The position numbers were made by a program, and so were the translations under genes. A DNA stretch of 40,660 nt from Bacteroidales bacterium (lineage in GTDB: Bacteria; Bacteroidota; Bacteroidia; Bacteroidales; UBA932), in assembly GCA_017555445.1 (NCBI GenBank), contig JAFZGK010000057.1:1-40660 (forward strand). Direction: 5' to 3'. Shown here piece after piece: positions 18,117 through 26,848 of this stretch (the stretch's first letter is position 1; every line of letters starts with the position of its first letter). The notes under the pieces are model-generated. The model had not been told where the DNA came from and ran no database searches. It saw only the letters and a list, made by a program, of their open reading frames with translations.

Positions 18117-19382
18117 ATGAAAAGTGTAAAGGAAGTATATAAGATCGGAAAAGGTCCGTCAAGCAGTCATACAATGGGTCCGTTCAAGGCGATCAGACAT
18201 TACCTTGAGAACCACGATGACACAGATCATCTTCATGTAACCCTATATGGATCCCTTGCAGCTACAGGCAAGGGTCACCTCACAGACGTGGCCATCAAGG
18301 AAGCATACTCAACATGGCGCCATACAGAAAAGGAGACCCTCGAGTGCAAGAGCCGCAGAGCAGGTGACGTGGAGATCGAGTGGAAGCCGCAGGAAAACCT
18401 TCAGCTGCATCCGAACGGAATGAAGGTGGCCTCTGTAAATCAAGATGGTGACCTCTATGACAGATGGACATATTACAGCATCGGAGGTGGAGACATCGTC
18501 TGCATGGAATGTCCTATCGAAGGTGGTGAAGCCGAAGATATCTACGACATGACTACCCTTACAGACATCATGAACTGGTGCAACTCTACAGGTAAGACAT
18601 TCTGGGAATATGTAGATCAGACCGAGAAGGATAACGGCATCTGGGAGCATCTCGAGCTCGTATGGAAGGTCATGAAAGAGGCGGTTCAGCGCGGAATCGA
18701 GCAGGACGGAGCACTTCCTGGTCCTCTCAACCTCCGCAGGAAGGCACTCAGCTATCATGTACGTGCCTTCGGTCAGGGCGATACATTCAAGACAAGAGGA
18801 CTCGTGTTTGCCTATGCCCTTGCCGTAAGTGAGGAAAATGCATCAGGAGGTACAATCGTTACCGCTCCGACATGCGGTTCATGCGGAATCATGCCGAGCA
18901 TCCTCTACTTCATGCAGGAAAGATATAAGTTCACCGACGAGAGGATTCTGAAGGCTCTTGCAACTTCAGGCCTTATCGGATGTGTCGTAAAGCATAATGC
19001 TTCAGTTTCCGGAGCCGAGGTAGGCTGTCAGGGAGAGGTCGGCGTTGCATGCGCAATGGCTGCAGCTGCAGTTGCTCAGCTCATGGGCGGAAGTCCGTCA
19101 CAGATTGAGTACGCGGCAGAGATGGGTCTTGAGCATCATCTAGGACTTACATGCGACCCTATCGGAGGTCTTGTTCAGATCCCTTGCATCGAGCGAAATG
19201 CATACGCTGCTGCACGAGCTCTTGACGCCGGAATCTATGCTCTATATACAGACGGACTTCACCGTGTGACATTCGACCACGTTGTGGAAGTGATGAAGGA
19301 GACAGGAGACAACCTTCCAAGCATCTACAAGGAAACCAGTGAAGGCGGTCTGGCGCGCGTCGCAGGCGGCAACTCCATTTAA
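18117..19382 (+). CDS. sdaA: Fe-S L-serine dehydratase, single-chain
   Basis: A 421-residue enzyme converting L-serine to pyruvate and ammonia with an oxygen-labile [4Fe-4S] cluster. The N-terminus MKSVKEVYKIGKGPSSSHTMGP is the family start of the beta domain, so the longer frame from 18003 is rejected. The cluster ligands are Cys304, Cys346 and Cys357; their spacing (42 and 11) is the same as C343/C385/C396 in the Legionella enzyme. The substrate segment TAPTCGSCGIMPS is present. It is flanked by two secreted dipeptidyl peptidases, which fits use of peptides as carbon source, though no operon link is evident. Confidence 0.96.
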   Translation: MKSVKEVYKIGKGPSSSHTMGPFKAIRHYLENHDDTDHLHVTLYGSLAATGKGHLTDVAIKEAYSTWRHTEKETLECKSRRAGDVEIEWKPQENLQLHPNGMKVASVNQDGDLYDRWTYYSIGGGDIVCMECPIEGGEAEDIYDMTTLTDIMNWCNSTGKTFWEYVDQTEKDNGIWEHLELVWKVMKEAVQRGIEQDGALPGPLNLRRKALSYHVRAFGQGDTFKTRGLVFAYALAVSEENASGGTIVTAPTCGSCGIMPSILYFMQERYKFTDERILKALATSGLIGCVVKHNASVSGAEVGCQGEVGVACAMAAAAVAQLMGGSPSQIEYAAEMGLEHHLGLTCDPIGGLVQIPCIERNAYAAARALDAGIYALYTDGLHRVTFDHVVEVMKETGDNLPSIYKETSEGGLARVAGGNSI

Positions 19383-19392
19383 TTCAACAATA

Positions 19393-19435
19393 ATATAACA
19401 GGAGAGTGACCAGAGTAGTCACTCTCCTGTTATAT
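19393..19435. terminator. Long perfect hairpin between convergent sdaA and S9 peptidase
   Basis: Arms of 18 bp (19393-19410 and 19418-19435) pair perfectly around a 7-base loop. It sits 10 bases after the sdaA stop and 15 bases from the opposing gene's stop. There is no T-tract on either strand, so it may be a bidirectional terminator or an mRNA 3'-end stabiliser. Confidence 0.75.
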
Positions 19436-19450
19436 AGAGAGCTTGTGAGG

Positions 19451-21619
19451 TTATTCTGCTTTGAGGTAGCGGAGCCAGAATTCCTGATTGGCGGCCTGGA
19501 AGTGGCTGCCCTGATAGCCTCGGTAGCCGTGCATTCCGTCAGGATATATCATGAAGTCGAACTTCTTGCCGAGCTTGTGAAGTGCATCGATGAACTGAAG
19601 AGTGTTCTGATGGTGAACATTGTCGTCACCTGTTCCGTGAGTGATCTTCAACATGACCGGATCAACTCCAGGGTTGCCATATTCGGTCGGATAACCTGAA
19701 ACATATTCCATGGCACGACCAGCCTTATAACCGTCAGGGTTGTTCTGAGGGGTATCCATGTAACGCTCTGTATAATGAGTGTCGTAGAAAGCCCAGTCAT
19801 AAACTCCACCGCCGGCAATACCGTAATGGAACTTGTCCGGAGCCTTCATCAGAAGCATAGAAGTCATTGTACCTCCGAATGAGAATCCTTCCACGCCGAT
19901 CTTCTCAGGACGGACATATGGGAGAGACTGAAGCCACTCAGCCCAAGAGCAGAAATCCTTCACCTCATTGACTGTCAGCTGCTTGTAGATCATATCGAGA
20001 CCTTCACGTCCGTTATGTCCACCTGCTCTCGGATCAACAGTGATCTGGATGATGTCATTATCGGAATACCACTGGTTTGAAGCGTTAGGAGCTGCCCAGC
20101 GGTCACGCACCTGAGGAGTGTCAGGTCCGCCATAGATGTCAACATGAACCGGATACTTCTTTGCCGGATCGAAATTCTTAGGATATACGATCATGCCAGG
20201 GAGCACGAAACCGTCAGGTGTTGTGATATGCACAAGTTCGCCAAGGGCATACTTCGAAGCGTCAAAGTCAGGGCCAGCCATATCAGCCACTACCTTTCCA
20301 TGAATGCCACCATCCTTTCTTGTGACCTCCATAGGCTTGGCAAGGTTTGCTGTTTCAATGTCATTCTGATGACCTGAAGACTTTACACCGCCCGCAGTCG
20401 AGAAGACAGCAACCTTGGTAGGAGTAGTCACATTCGAGTATGAAGCGACGAAATACTTTCCATCTGGAGAGAACTGGACTCCTGCCACATTGTATGCCGG
20501 ATCTGTAAGAGCGGTGATCACACCTTTTGCATCAACCTTATAAAGAGCAGAACGTACTGTGGCATCACGCTTTGCGATGAAATATACATCACCCTTCTTC
20601 TCATCAACCCTCACGAGGGACACAGTCCAGTTGGTACCGTCAGTCAGACGACGGAACTCCTTACCGTCATATGAAAGGAAGTATATCTGCTGCCATCCTG
20701 TCTCGAAATTACGGGCCATATAAAGACCCTTGTCTGTAAAGATCACCTCTGAGATCCAGTCAATCCAGGTCTTGTATGTCTCGTTATATACATGTCTCTT
20801 CGAACCATCCTCAACAGAAACAGCATATACATTCAATGTATTCTGAAGTCGAGGCATATGAGAAATGAAGAATTCCTTAGAATCAGGACCCCAGAACGGA
20901 ATTCCGAAATACTGGTCAGCCTTAGGATCGAAGTCAGCCCACACAACAGACGGCTCAGCTGCAGTGATATCGATCACACCGATCTGCACCTCAGGATTTG
21001 TCTGTCCTGCCTTAGGATAACGTGTCTCGCTGAGAGCTCCGCCAAGTGCAAGGTCAGTCACCCTAGGACTCTGCGACTGAGAAGCTGCTGCCTTAGGGTT
21101 AGGGAAAGCCGAATAGATCGGGAAGAGAGGCACGTTTGTGTTGTCATAACGATAGAAACCGATCTTCTTGCTGTCTGGTGACCACCAGAATGATCTGTAC
21201 ATCGATGCACGGCCGAGAATCTCCTCATAGTAAACCCATGAAGCATAGCCGTTCAGGATGAGGTCGCTTCCGTCATATGTGAGACGGGTCTCCTTGCCGG
21301 TAGCAATCTCTACCACATAAAGATCGTTGTCACGTGTGAATGCGAGCTTTGTTGAATCCGGAGAATAGGTGAGATTCACAGCTCCTTCCGGCTTCACCGG
21401 AAATTCTGAATACTTTGCAGGAGCACTCACACCTGTCCTCTGCTTGCCTGTCTTTGCATCCACCACGAACGCAGCCTCATCTGCGAAGGTGCCATTATAA
21501 GTGAATATCACTTCCTTGTCATTGATCCATTTCCACGCATTAGGAACTCTGTTGAATTCCTGGGCATAAGCACATACAGCCATCGCTGCAAATGTTAGCA
21601 CAAACAATAATCTCTTCAT
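19451..21619 (-). CDS. Secreted dipeptidyl peptidase IV (S9B)
   Basis: A 722-residue exported enzyme that releases X-Pro/X-Ala dipeptides from peptide N-termini. The signal peptide is MKRLLFVLTFAAMAVCAYAQ. The beta-propeller carries WVYYEEILGR, matching the DPP IV double-Glu motif that binds the free N-terminus. The hydrolase domain has Ser580 in GFSFGGT, Asp in GTGDDNVH and His in DGMHGY. The C-terminus FWLRYL resembles the family end. It lies 34 bases after the RecD-like helicase gene on the same strand. No TAnnTTTG box is visible in that gap, so read-through from the upstream genes is possible. Confidence 0.94.
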   Translation of the reverse strand: MKRLLFVLTFAAMAVCAYAQEFNRVPNAWKWINDKEVIFTYNGTFADEAAFVVDAKTGKQRTGVSAPAKYSEFPVKPEGAVNLTYSPDSTKLAFTRDNDLYVVEIATGKETRLTYDGSDLILNGYASWVYYEEILGRASMYRSFWWSPDSKKIGFYRYDNTNVPLFPIYSAFPNPKAAASQSQSPRVTDLALGGALSETRYPKAGQTNPEVQIGVIDITAAEPSVVWADFDPKADQYFGIPFWGPDSKEFFISHMPRLQNTLNVYAVSVEDGSKRHVYNETYKTWIDWISEVIFTDKGLYMARNFETGWQQIYFLSYDGKEFRRLTDGTNWTVSLVRVDEKKGDVYFIAKRDATVRSALYKVDAKGVITALTDPAYNVAGVQFSPDGKYFVASYSNVTTPTKVAVFSTAGGVKSSGHQNDIETANLAKPMEVTRKDGGIHGKVVADMAGPDFDASKYALGELVHITTPDGFVLPGMIVYPKNFDPAKKYPVHVDIYGGPDTPQVRDRWAAPNASNQWYSDNDIIQITVDPRAGGHNGREGLDMIYKQLTVNEVKDFCSWAEWLQSLPYVRPEKIGVEGFSFGGTMTSMLLMKAPDKFHYGIAGGGVYDWAFYDTHYTERYMDTPQNNPDGYKAGRAMEYVSGYPTEYGNPGVDPVMLKITHGTGDDNVHHQNTLQFIDALHKLGKKFDFMIYPDGMHGYRGYQGSHFQAANQEFWLRYLKAE

Positions 21620-21653
21620 ATCTTATCTTTATTAAATCCTGATTTTCAATCGA

Positions 21654-23096
21654 TTACTCAGCAAAAAGCTCATCCTTAAAATTCACTAGATAGACTTTCT
21701 CCGTAGCACGCGTCAAAGCCGTATACAGCCATTTCAGATCATCCACCGTAAGTTCCTCCTGCCAGAAAGGATTGTCGATGAACACACATTTCCATTGGCC
21801 TCCCTGAGACTTGTGACAGGTGATGGCATTTGCATATTTCAGCTGCAGGGCATTGAAATACTTGTCTTCACGCACCTCCTCATACCTCTTCTTCTTACCC
21901 TTGATATGTGAGTAATCCTCATTCACACCCTGGTAGAGCAGATTCGATTGTTCATATGTAAGTGAGGCACTCTCTGATTCAAGTGTATCAAGGATAACCT
22001 TGGCTGTGATCTCCTGGTCATCATAGTCCGGCAGCGACAGGCGTGCCTCAGCGAAATGAAGTCCATATCTGTCCTCGAACTTTGAGATCTTCTGCAGTTT
22101 CACAATATCTCCGTTGGCAATATACTGAACGTTCTTCAGATTCTCAACGAACTGATAACAATTCTTCACAATCATGAGCTTATCATCACGGACAAGTCTT
22201 TCCTCCTTGAACTGCACAGTGGAGCGGATGCCCAGATTATATTTGATCGCACGCTTGTTAGATCGGCAAAGTATGACCGTATCATCCTCACCATAAGCAG
22301 AATAGGCATCACCTATCTTCTCTATGAGATCTCCACCCTTCACCCTCTCCACGTCGTCGAAAGGTATAGTCTCCAGCCCAAGATCACATATATCTATAGA
22401 ACCCGGACCATAATCCAATTCACTGATAAGCTGCCTTATCAGGGTCGCATTATAAAGGATACCTGACTCCTTCTGCTGACGGACAACTGTACTCAGCTGA
22501 GCGAATACGGTCCCGCCCATCATGGACATATAATCCTTCGAAAGAGCTGGCGAGGCATCCAGACCTATCGGAGGCAGCTGTGCTGAGTCTCCGATGAGGA
22601 TGACCTTGCAATCTGTACCTGTGCGTACGAATGTGATCAGGTCCTCAAGAAGATTGCCTGTGCCGAAAGCAGTGCTTGACTGCTGCTGACCGGCATCTAT
22701 TCCTATCAGTGACACCTCATCAACGATGAAAAGTGTTTCCTTATCCTTGTTTGGCACGAGAGAGAACTGGCCGAAGCCGTCTCCGCCAACAGATTTCTGA
22801 CGGTATATATGTTTATGGATAGTGAATGCAGGCTGACCCGCATAGGAAGAGAGGACCTTGGCTGCACGGCCTGTAGGAGCAAGCAGCACACACTTGGTCT
22901 TGTACTCCTTCATGACGGATATCACCGCAGAGATGGCAGTAGTCTTGCCCGTACCTGCATATCCGTTGACAATCATGATGTCATCGTCATCACTTATGAA
23001 GTCAGCTACCTTGCGCAACAGCGAATCCTGACATGATGTAGGCTCAAACTTCAGACGTGACAGAAAACCCTTGTATAAGAAATCAGCACTGCCCAT
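21654..23096 (-). CDS. RecD-like/UvrD-type ATP-dependent DNA helicase
   Basis: A 480-residue superfamily 1 helicase. Motif I (Walker A) is GYAGTGKT at 45-52, motif Ia is LAPTGRAAKV, and motif II is LFIVDEVSLIG (about 124-134). The GDSAQLPPIG segment and the C-terminal AITCHKSQGGQW and WLYTALTRATEKVYLV motifs (V-VI) are present. It lacks the long N-terminal region of RecD2 and has no RecB/RecC neighbours, so it is a free-standing Dda/RecD-like helicase. Its ATG shares one base with the trkH stop (TAATG), an odd pairing of DNA repair with K+ transport that may be expression coupling only. Confidence 0.9.
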   Translation of the reverse strand: MGSADFLYKGFLSRLKFEPTSCQDSLLRKVADFISDDDDIMIVNGYAGTGKTTAISAVISVMKEYKTKCVLLAPTGRAAKVLSSYAGQPAFTIHKHIYRQKSVGGDGFGQFSLVPNKDKETLFIVDEVSLIGIDAGQQQSSTAFGTGNLLEDLITFVRTGTDCKVILIGDSAQLPPIGLDASPALSKDYMSMMGGTVFAQLSTVVRQQKESGILYNATLIRQLISELDYGPGSIDICDLGLETIPFDDVERVKGGDLIEKIGDAYSAYGEDDTVILCRSNKRAIKYNLGIRSTVQFKEERLVRDDKLMIVKNCYQFVENLKNVQYIANGDIVKLQKISKFEDRYGLHFAEARLSLPDYDDQEITAKVILDTLESESASLTYEQSNLLYQGVNEDYSHIKGKKKRYEEVREDKYFNALQLKYANAITCHKSQGGQWKCVFIDNPFWQEELTVDDLKWLYTALTRATEKVYLVNFKDELFAE

Positions 23097-24547
23097 TACC
23101 TTCCCCTCTTAAATATCATCGCAGCAACAACAAGGACAGGGAATATCTCGATACGGCCGAGGAACATGTCTACAGTATAGACAAACTTGGAAAGTTCAGG
23201 CTGAAGCGAATAATTGTCAAGTGAAGCGACATCTCCGAGACCAGGACCGACACTGCCTAAAGATGAAATGACACCGGATATCGCCTCGACGGGCTCTGAA
23301 CCGCAAAGAGTGACAATGAATATGGATACGATTATCACCATCACATAGACTACAATATATAAGAAAACAGAGCTTACTGCACTATCCGCCATCTTATGTC
23401 CGCTCATACTCACCTGGGACACAGCAGAAGGATGAAGTCTCTTGCGGATCTCGCTGCTGATGGATTTCAATGAAATGACTATTCGATCTACCTTCAGACC
23501 ACCCGTAGTTGAACCTGAACAGCCACACTGCACTGCGACGAGCATAAGCATTACTCCGGCTATGAATGGCCAGGTTGAATTGTCACATGTTGCAAAACCG
23601 GTTGTAGTCATATAACTGACCACATTGAATGAAGCATCAAGCCAAGCCCTGCCCCATGATTCATATCCACCCTGACTGATAAGTGAGAACATGATCACAA
23701 GGGACACAACTATGATCGAGCTGATATAATATTTTACAACTGTGTTGTTGAGCGGTTTGAGAGATCTGGTAGCAAATACCGCATAGATAAGACCGAAATG
23801 CATGGCGCACACAGTCATGAATATCATTGCAACAATGTTGATCACATCGGAATTGAAATATCCAATCGACAGATTCTTTGTACTGAAGCCACCTGTCGCT
23901 GCAATGCTGAATCCATGATTCACAGCATCAAAGAACGGCATTCCTGCTGCCCAAAGAGAAAGAGTCGCAGTCAATGTCAGTCCTACGTAAACAGTTACAA
24001 TGACTCTGATTACCTTGGATGAACGGTATTTATATCCTTCCTTGGAGAGTGACGACATCTCCATATTGGTAAGTTTCAATCGGTACGGACTGGCATCAGG
24101 CATTACAAGCAGCAGGAAGACCACAACTCCGAGACCGCCGATATAATGGGTCGACGAACGCCAGAAAAGAAGACTGTCCGGAAGGGCCTCTATGTCATTG
24201 AGAATTGTGGCGCCTGTAGTCGTGTAACCCGAAACACTTTCAAACCAGGCATTCATAAGAGTGAATTCTCCTCCCCAGAGAACATAAGGAAGCATGCCGA
24301 AGACAAATGAGAGGACCCATGCCACCACGATGGTGATAAATCCGTCCTTCATGGTCAGAGGGGCTGCCTTCTTCACGAAGATAAAAGGGAAAGAACCTAC
24401 GAGGAGAGTGATGATGAAGCTGATCAGAAGAGGTGTAAATGCCGAATCCAATCCATTCACCACGGATATGATGATGGATATGAACATGAAAAAGGCGCTC
24501 ACAAGAAGTGCCTTTCCGACATTTGTTGATATTGACCTAACGTTCAT
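23096..24547 (-). CDS. trkH: Trk-type potassium uptake protein TrkH
   Basis: A 483-residue inner-membrane K+ channel/transporter. The four selectivity-filter repeats are recognisable: SGYTTTGAT (about 107-115), AATGGFST (about 215-222), MTTTGFAT (about 310-317) and SSLGSVGPG (about 437-445). Its usual cytoplasmic gate TrkA is not encoded in the window. Instead, the gene overlaps by 11 bases a membrane sensor-like protein upstream (ATGAACGTTAG contains the sensor's stop), so the two are translationally coupled. Confidence 0.94.
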   Translation of the reverse strand: MNVRSISTNVGKALLVSAFFMFISIIISVVNGLDSAFTPLLISFIITLLVGSFPFIFVKKAAPLTMKDGFITIVVAWVLSFVFGMLPYVLWGGEFTLMNAWFESVSGYTTTGATILNDIEALPDSLLFWRSSTHYIGGLGVVVFLLLVMPDASPYRLKLTNMEMSSLSKEGYKYRSSKVIRVIVTVYVGLTLTATLSLWAAGMPFFDAVNHGFSIAATGGFSTKNLSIGYFNSDVINIVAMIFMTVCAMHFGLIYAVFATRSLKPLNNTVVKYYISSIIVVSLVIMFSLISQGGYESWGRAWLDASFNVVSYMTTTGFATCDNSTWPFIAGVMLMLVAVQCGCSGSTTGGLKVDRIVISLKSISSEIRKRLHPSAVSQVSMSGHKMADSAVSSVFLYIVVYVMVIIVSIFIVTLCGSEPVEAISGVISSLGSVGPGLGDVASLDNYSLQPELSKFVYTVDMFLGRIEIFPVLVVAAMIFKRGR

Positions 24548-25349
24548 CCTTAAGCAACTTGATTCTTTTCTTCAGCTCTACGTTCTCTTCCATAAGTTCG
24601 GTGATACCCGAATTGATGTTCGCAAGCTGGTCATCTCCTTCGAAACTTCCGGAATATCTGTGACCTGTAAGTCTATACTGGTCTATGCCGTCCGACATCC
24701 TGCAGATAGGATTGACATAGTTAGACATTGCAAAATAGAAAAGGAGGAAGATGAGCATGATACCGGCTCCGACAGAAACGACGCCTGGCATGATGCTTCG
24801 GTAGAAACCCTCGTCGAAGTTTTCCGAATTCTCCTTCAATTCACCATGGATAACCTCACTGAGAGCTCCCAAATCATGAATCAGATCGTTGTATTCAGGC
24901 TGAAGGCTTCCGAAGAACCATTCACCGGTATTGACGGTGTCTGCAAGAAAGACCTCATCGAACATGAGTGAAGTCTTTACGAACGCATCAAAGGAAGTTA
25001 CCACAGAGTCCAGCATAGGAAGACCCTGCTGGGATGTGAAGGTACTTCTGAGAGAATCAGCCTGAGCGCTGAACGAATCGATATCAAACTCCGGCATCTT
25101 TGATATATCATTCTGTACAACCACAGCAAGCATCTGATGATTATACTCCTGGGTCAAATCTGAAAGCTTCTGCGAAAGATTGATGCTGTGTATGTTTGAC
25201 GCGATGAGCTCGGACACATAGTCGCTCATTCTTCGATATTCAAGAATTGTGATAAGTCCTGACACGAGAAGTATCACCGCCAATGAACCAAGGCTGAAAA
25301 AGACCCTCTTTCTCAGCGACGGTTTCTTATCTCTGTTTCTACGTTTCAT
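24537..25349 (-). CDS. Membrane sensor-like protein without output domain
   Basis: A 270-residue protein with a basic cytoplasmic N-terminus, TM1 at about 16-36, a helical periplasmic region (about 37-186, reminiscent of four-helix-bundle sensor domains), TM2 at about 187-208, then NPICRMSDGI and a HAMP-like segment. It ends in a charged coiled coil (about 245-270: ELMEENVELKKRIKLLK). The architecture is that of the input half of a histidine kinase or chemoreceptor, but the protein stops where the kinase or signalling domain would begin. It is the first gene of the trkH-helicase unit and overlaps trkH by 11 bases. A role in gating or regulating TrkH is an inference from that coupling. Confidence 0.75.
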   Translation of the reverse strand: MKRRNRDKKPSLRKRVFFSLGSLAVILLVSGLITILEYRRMSDYVSELIASNIHSINLSQKLSDLTQEYNHQMLAVVVQNDISKMPEFDIDSFSAQADSLRSTFTSQQGLPMLDSVVTSFDAFVKTSLMFDEVFLADTVNTGEWFFGSLQPEYNDLIHDLGALSEVIHGELKENSENFDEGFYRSIMPGVVSVGAGIMLIFLLFYFAMSNYVNPICRMSDGIDQYRLTGHRYSGSFEGDDQLANINSGITELMEENVELKKRIKLLKDER

Positions 25350-25374
25350 GGTATCATGTTTAGGACACAGTCCG

Positions 25375-25382
25375 CAAAGTTA
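25375..25382 (-). promoter_or_regulatory. Promoter -7 box of the sensor-trkH-helicase operon
   Basis: On the minus strand this reads TAACTTTG, matching TAnnTTTG, 26 bases before the start codon of the sensor-like gene. Confidence 0.68.
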
Positions 25383-25406
25383 AATAATTTTATTATTTAA
25401 TCATCA

Positions 25407-26201
25407 TCAGAGCGAGAATAGCGGTGAAGGGTACTGTCGTGGCAGACATCGCAACGACACTGTGCCCGGAGCCACACCTATCTCATAGAGAGCCTTGACA
25501 GAGCAACGGTATGCGAGGTCATGGGTATTGTTGTTCTCGCTCAGATGGCAGAGGAATATGTTGCGGAGACCCGGATGCCAGAATCGTTTGATGGCACTTG
25601 CACACTCGTCGTTTGAAAGATGTCCGCAGCCCTGGACGATACGCATCTTCAGTTCGTAGGTGTATGGTCCCTGCATAAGCATATCCATGTCGTAATTGGA
25701 CTCGACAACCACCGTATGAGCCTGACGGGCGAACTCGACCGCCTCATCAGTCATACGACCTATATCTGTCATTATCACGAACTTATAACCATCAAACTCG
25801 ATAGCATATCCTACGGTCTGGGTCGCGTCATGGGGCACTACGAAATATCTTACCCTGAAGTCTCCGACCTGGTTCCACTCCCCTTCCTCAAGTACCTTGC
25901 GGCACGGTCCGATAGTCGGTGCAGTGAATGTATGACGTGCAAGAGCATTATGAATTGTCTCTGTAGTATATACCGGCTTTGCAAGTCTCTTGCAGAACGA
26001 ACCGAGATGGCGAATGTGGTCAAGGTGGTCATGTGTCACAAGGACAGCAGAAAACGAGTCCATGGACATATCATATTCCTGAAGGACCTTCTTAAGACGA
26101 CGAAGGCTTACGCCGGCATCGATGACGATTCCGCCTTTCTCATTTCCAAGGTAATAGCAGTTGCCGCAGCTTCCGCTGGAAAGACTCATGAACTTTACCA
26201 T
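25407..26201 (-). CDS. Metallo-beta-lactamase-fold hydrolase (YycJ/WalJ-like)
   Basis: A 264-residue cytoplasmic protein. It has the family N-terminus SLSSGSCGNCYYLG, the dinuclear metal motif THDHLDH at 56-62, further ligands in the VVPHDATQTVGY and MTDIG segments, and a late His in the LCHLSENNN segment. Relatives (YycJ/WalJ) are nucleases or regulators linked to cell-wall or DNA-replication homeostasis; the substrate here is unknown. The start codon overlaps the stop of the HAD gene by one base (TGATG), and it is the last gene of the TPR-HAD-MBL unit. Confidence 0.9.
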   Translation of the reverse strand: MVKFMSLSSGSCGNCYYLGNEKGGIVIDAGVSLRRLKKVLQEYDMSMDSFSAVLVTHDHLDHIRHLGSFCKRLAKPVYTTETIHNALARHTFTAPTIGPCRKVLEEGEWNQVGDFRVRYFVVPHDATQTVGYAIEFDGYKFVIMTDIGRMTDEAVEFARQAHTVVVESNYDMDMLMQGPYTYELKMRIVQGCGHLSNDECASAIKRFWHPGLRNIFLCHLSENNNTHDLAYRCSVKALYEIGVAPGTVSLRCLPRQYPSPLFSL

Positions 26202-26848
26202 CAGCAGCTGCCCTCCACTTTTAATGACTCATCCTGAAGAACTTCTGCAAGAAGTGCAGAAAGGTCTGTGCCAGGTTTATAATAGATTGCAGGAAGTCCT
26301 GCTGCAATCGAAGCGTCCACATTCACCTGAGAATCATCAATGAAAAGAAGTTCTTCTGCAGGACGTCCGATTTCGGAGATGACTCTCTTATAGAAGTCTG
26401 CAGAAGGCTTGAGCGCCTTCATTTCAAACGACATGAAACATCTGATGAAAGTCGATGCAAGAGGGACACCTGCCTCTGTAAACATAGCTGATGAATATGG
26501 AAGGCAGATCGCATTATTGTTGCTGAGCATATAAAGGTCGTAACGCTCCGACATCTTCTTCAGGAGTTCAGCCTTGTACGGAGCTATCCCCACCAGAATC
26601 TTCGCCATCGCCTCATCCACATCCTGAGCTGTAGTTCCCGGACGGGATTCCTCAAGAACAATCCTGCGAAACTCGTCTGCAGAAAGAACACCTTCCTCAA
26701 GATCTCCCCAGATGCCCTTCTGATGGCATGGATCGATGATCTCATCAATTTTTGAATAATCCAGCTCACGTCTGAACGTATCCTTGCATCCCTCGATATC
26801 AAGGTCCACAAGGACGCCGCCCATATCGAATATGATAGCTTTATTCAT
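26201..26848 (-). CDS. HAD-family phosphatase (YihX-like)
   Basis: A 215-residue soluble hydrolase, starting MNKAIIFDMGGVLVDLD. The nucleophile is Asp8; the second position of the usual DxD is Gly, as in YihX-type sugar-phosphate phosphatases. Later motifs are LSNN (about 109) and FIDDSQVNVDAS (motif IV). The helical cap (about 20-85) is of the C1 type. A GTG three codons upstream (26857) is an alternative start. It overlaps the TPR gene by 8 bases and the next gene by 1. The substrate is unknown; a phosphosugar is plausible. Confidence 0.88.
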   Translation of the reverse strand: MNKAIIFDMGGVLVDLDIEGCKDTFRRELDYSKIDEIIDPCHQKGIWGDLEEGVLSADEFRRIVLEESRPGTTAQDVDEAMAKILVGIAPYKAELLKKMSERYDLYMLSNNNAICLPYSSAMFTEAGVPLASTFIRCFMSFEMKALKPSADFYKRVISEIGRPAEELLFIDDSQVNVDASIAAGLPAIYYKPGTDLSALLAEVLQDESLKVEGSC

